A DNA stretch of 5,304 bases from Methyloglobulus sp. Its GTDB lineage: Bacteria > Pseudomonadota > Gammaproteobacteria > Methylococcales > Methylomonadaceae. Shown here piece after piece: positions 5,128-5,304 of this stretch. The DNA lies in NCBI GenBank assembly GCA_013140405.1, contig JABFSV010000496.1, forward strand, positions 1-5,304. The letters are read 5' to 3'. Numbering within the stretch: position 1 is the first letter of the stretch; each line of letters begins with the position of its first letter. The position numbers and the translations under genes are program-made. Under the pieces are notes generated by a model. That model did no database searches. It saw only the letters and a list, made by a program, of their open reading frames with translations, and had not been told where the DNA came from.

Positions 5128-5304
5128 TTATCCTCGTGGATGATATTTTGTATGTAATTCTTTTAGCCGTTCACGAGCAATGTGGGTATAGATTTGCGTC
5201 GTCGATAAGTCCGAATGCCCTAATAATAGCTGAACTACGCGCAAATCCGCACCATGATTCAACAAGTGCGTCGCAAACGCATGGCGCAAGGTATGCGGTG
5301 ACAA
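5128..5304 (-). CDS. xerD: Tyrosine recombinase XerD, C-terminal 58 residues
   Basis: XerD acts with XerC and FtsK at the dif site to resolve chromosome dimers at division. Only the last 58 codons and the stop are in the window; the rest lies beyond base 5304. Four catalytic positions are visible: His4 and Arg7 of the HTLRH box, His30 in LLGH and the nucleophile Tyr39 in TQIYTH. Their spacings (3, 23 and 9) equal E. coli XerD His244, Arg247, His270 and Tyr279, and the end falls where E. coli residue 298 would be, so the C-terminus is complete. The blocks [20 protein letters not shown] and STTQIYTH favour XerD over XerC or a phage integrase. The gene is followed after 7 bases by lpxA, whose ribosome binding site overlaps the last xerD codons. 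Confidence 0.93.
   Translation of the reverse strand: MSPHTLRHAFATHLLNHGADLRVVQLLLGHSDLSTTQIYTHIARERLKELHTKYHPRG

Overview
The window is chromosomal DNA from a Gram-negative, most likely gammaproteobacterial, organism. LpxA implies an outer membrane with lipid A. The XerD tail has the same catalytic spacing as E. coli XerD, and the HerA-like ATPase looks like E. coli YjgR almost from end to end. Most genes appear to be close to 45-50% GC by eye. A sulfur-oxidising member of the Thiotrichales is possible, but that is only an impression.

Left block (1-2007, minus strand): three genes read leftward and tightly spaced, probably one operon. In order of transcription they are a 99-residue, very acidic conserved protein (probably DUF6763), a 279-residue P-loop ATPase or kinase of unknown substrate, and homoserine O-acyltransferase MetA, which is cut by the window edge about 30 residues before its expected end. 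Gaps are 13 and 24 bases. MetA makes the first committed intermediate of methionine synthesis; the roles of its two partners are unknown.

Middle block (2008-3732): a 261-base divergent intergenic region holds the promoters for the left operon and for a rightward HerA/FtsK-type ATPase gene (yjgR-like, DUF853). That gene appears to be transcribed alone, and an imperfect hairpin lies downstream.

Right-centre (3733-4334): an accessory scar between housekeeping genes. It holds an unidentified AT-rich leftward reading frame of about 94 codons. Beside it is a roughly 151-base remnant of an insertion sequence. The remnant still has the first 19 or so codons of an IS481-type transposase and its ribosome binding site, bounded by imperfect inverted repeats, with the middle of the element gone. 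The unidentified frame opens within a few bases of the remnant's edge, so it may be a gene cut by the insertion.

Right block (4335-5304, minus strand): the 3' end of xerD (tyrosine recombinase for chromosome dimer resolution), followed 7 bases later by an lpxA-family acyltransferase gene. The lpxA ribosome binding site lies inside the end of xerD, so the two are probably co-transcribed and translationally coupled. lpxA is not in the usual lpxD-fabZ-lpxA-lpxB setting and its sequence is divergent, so it may be a second copy.

I found no CRISPR array, tRNA or rRNA gene, and no complete new multi-gene system. The points most worth following are the ATPase/acidic-protein/metA cluster, the unusual residue in MetA's acyl-donor pocket, the isolated LpxA paralogue, and the IS-derived miniature element with its truncated AT-rich neighbour.
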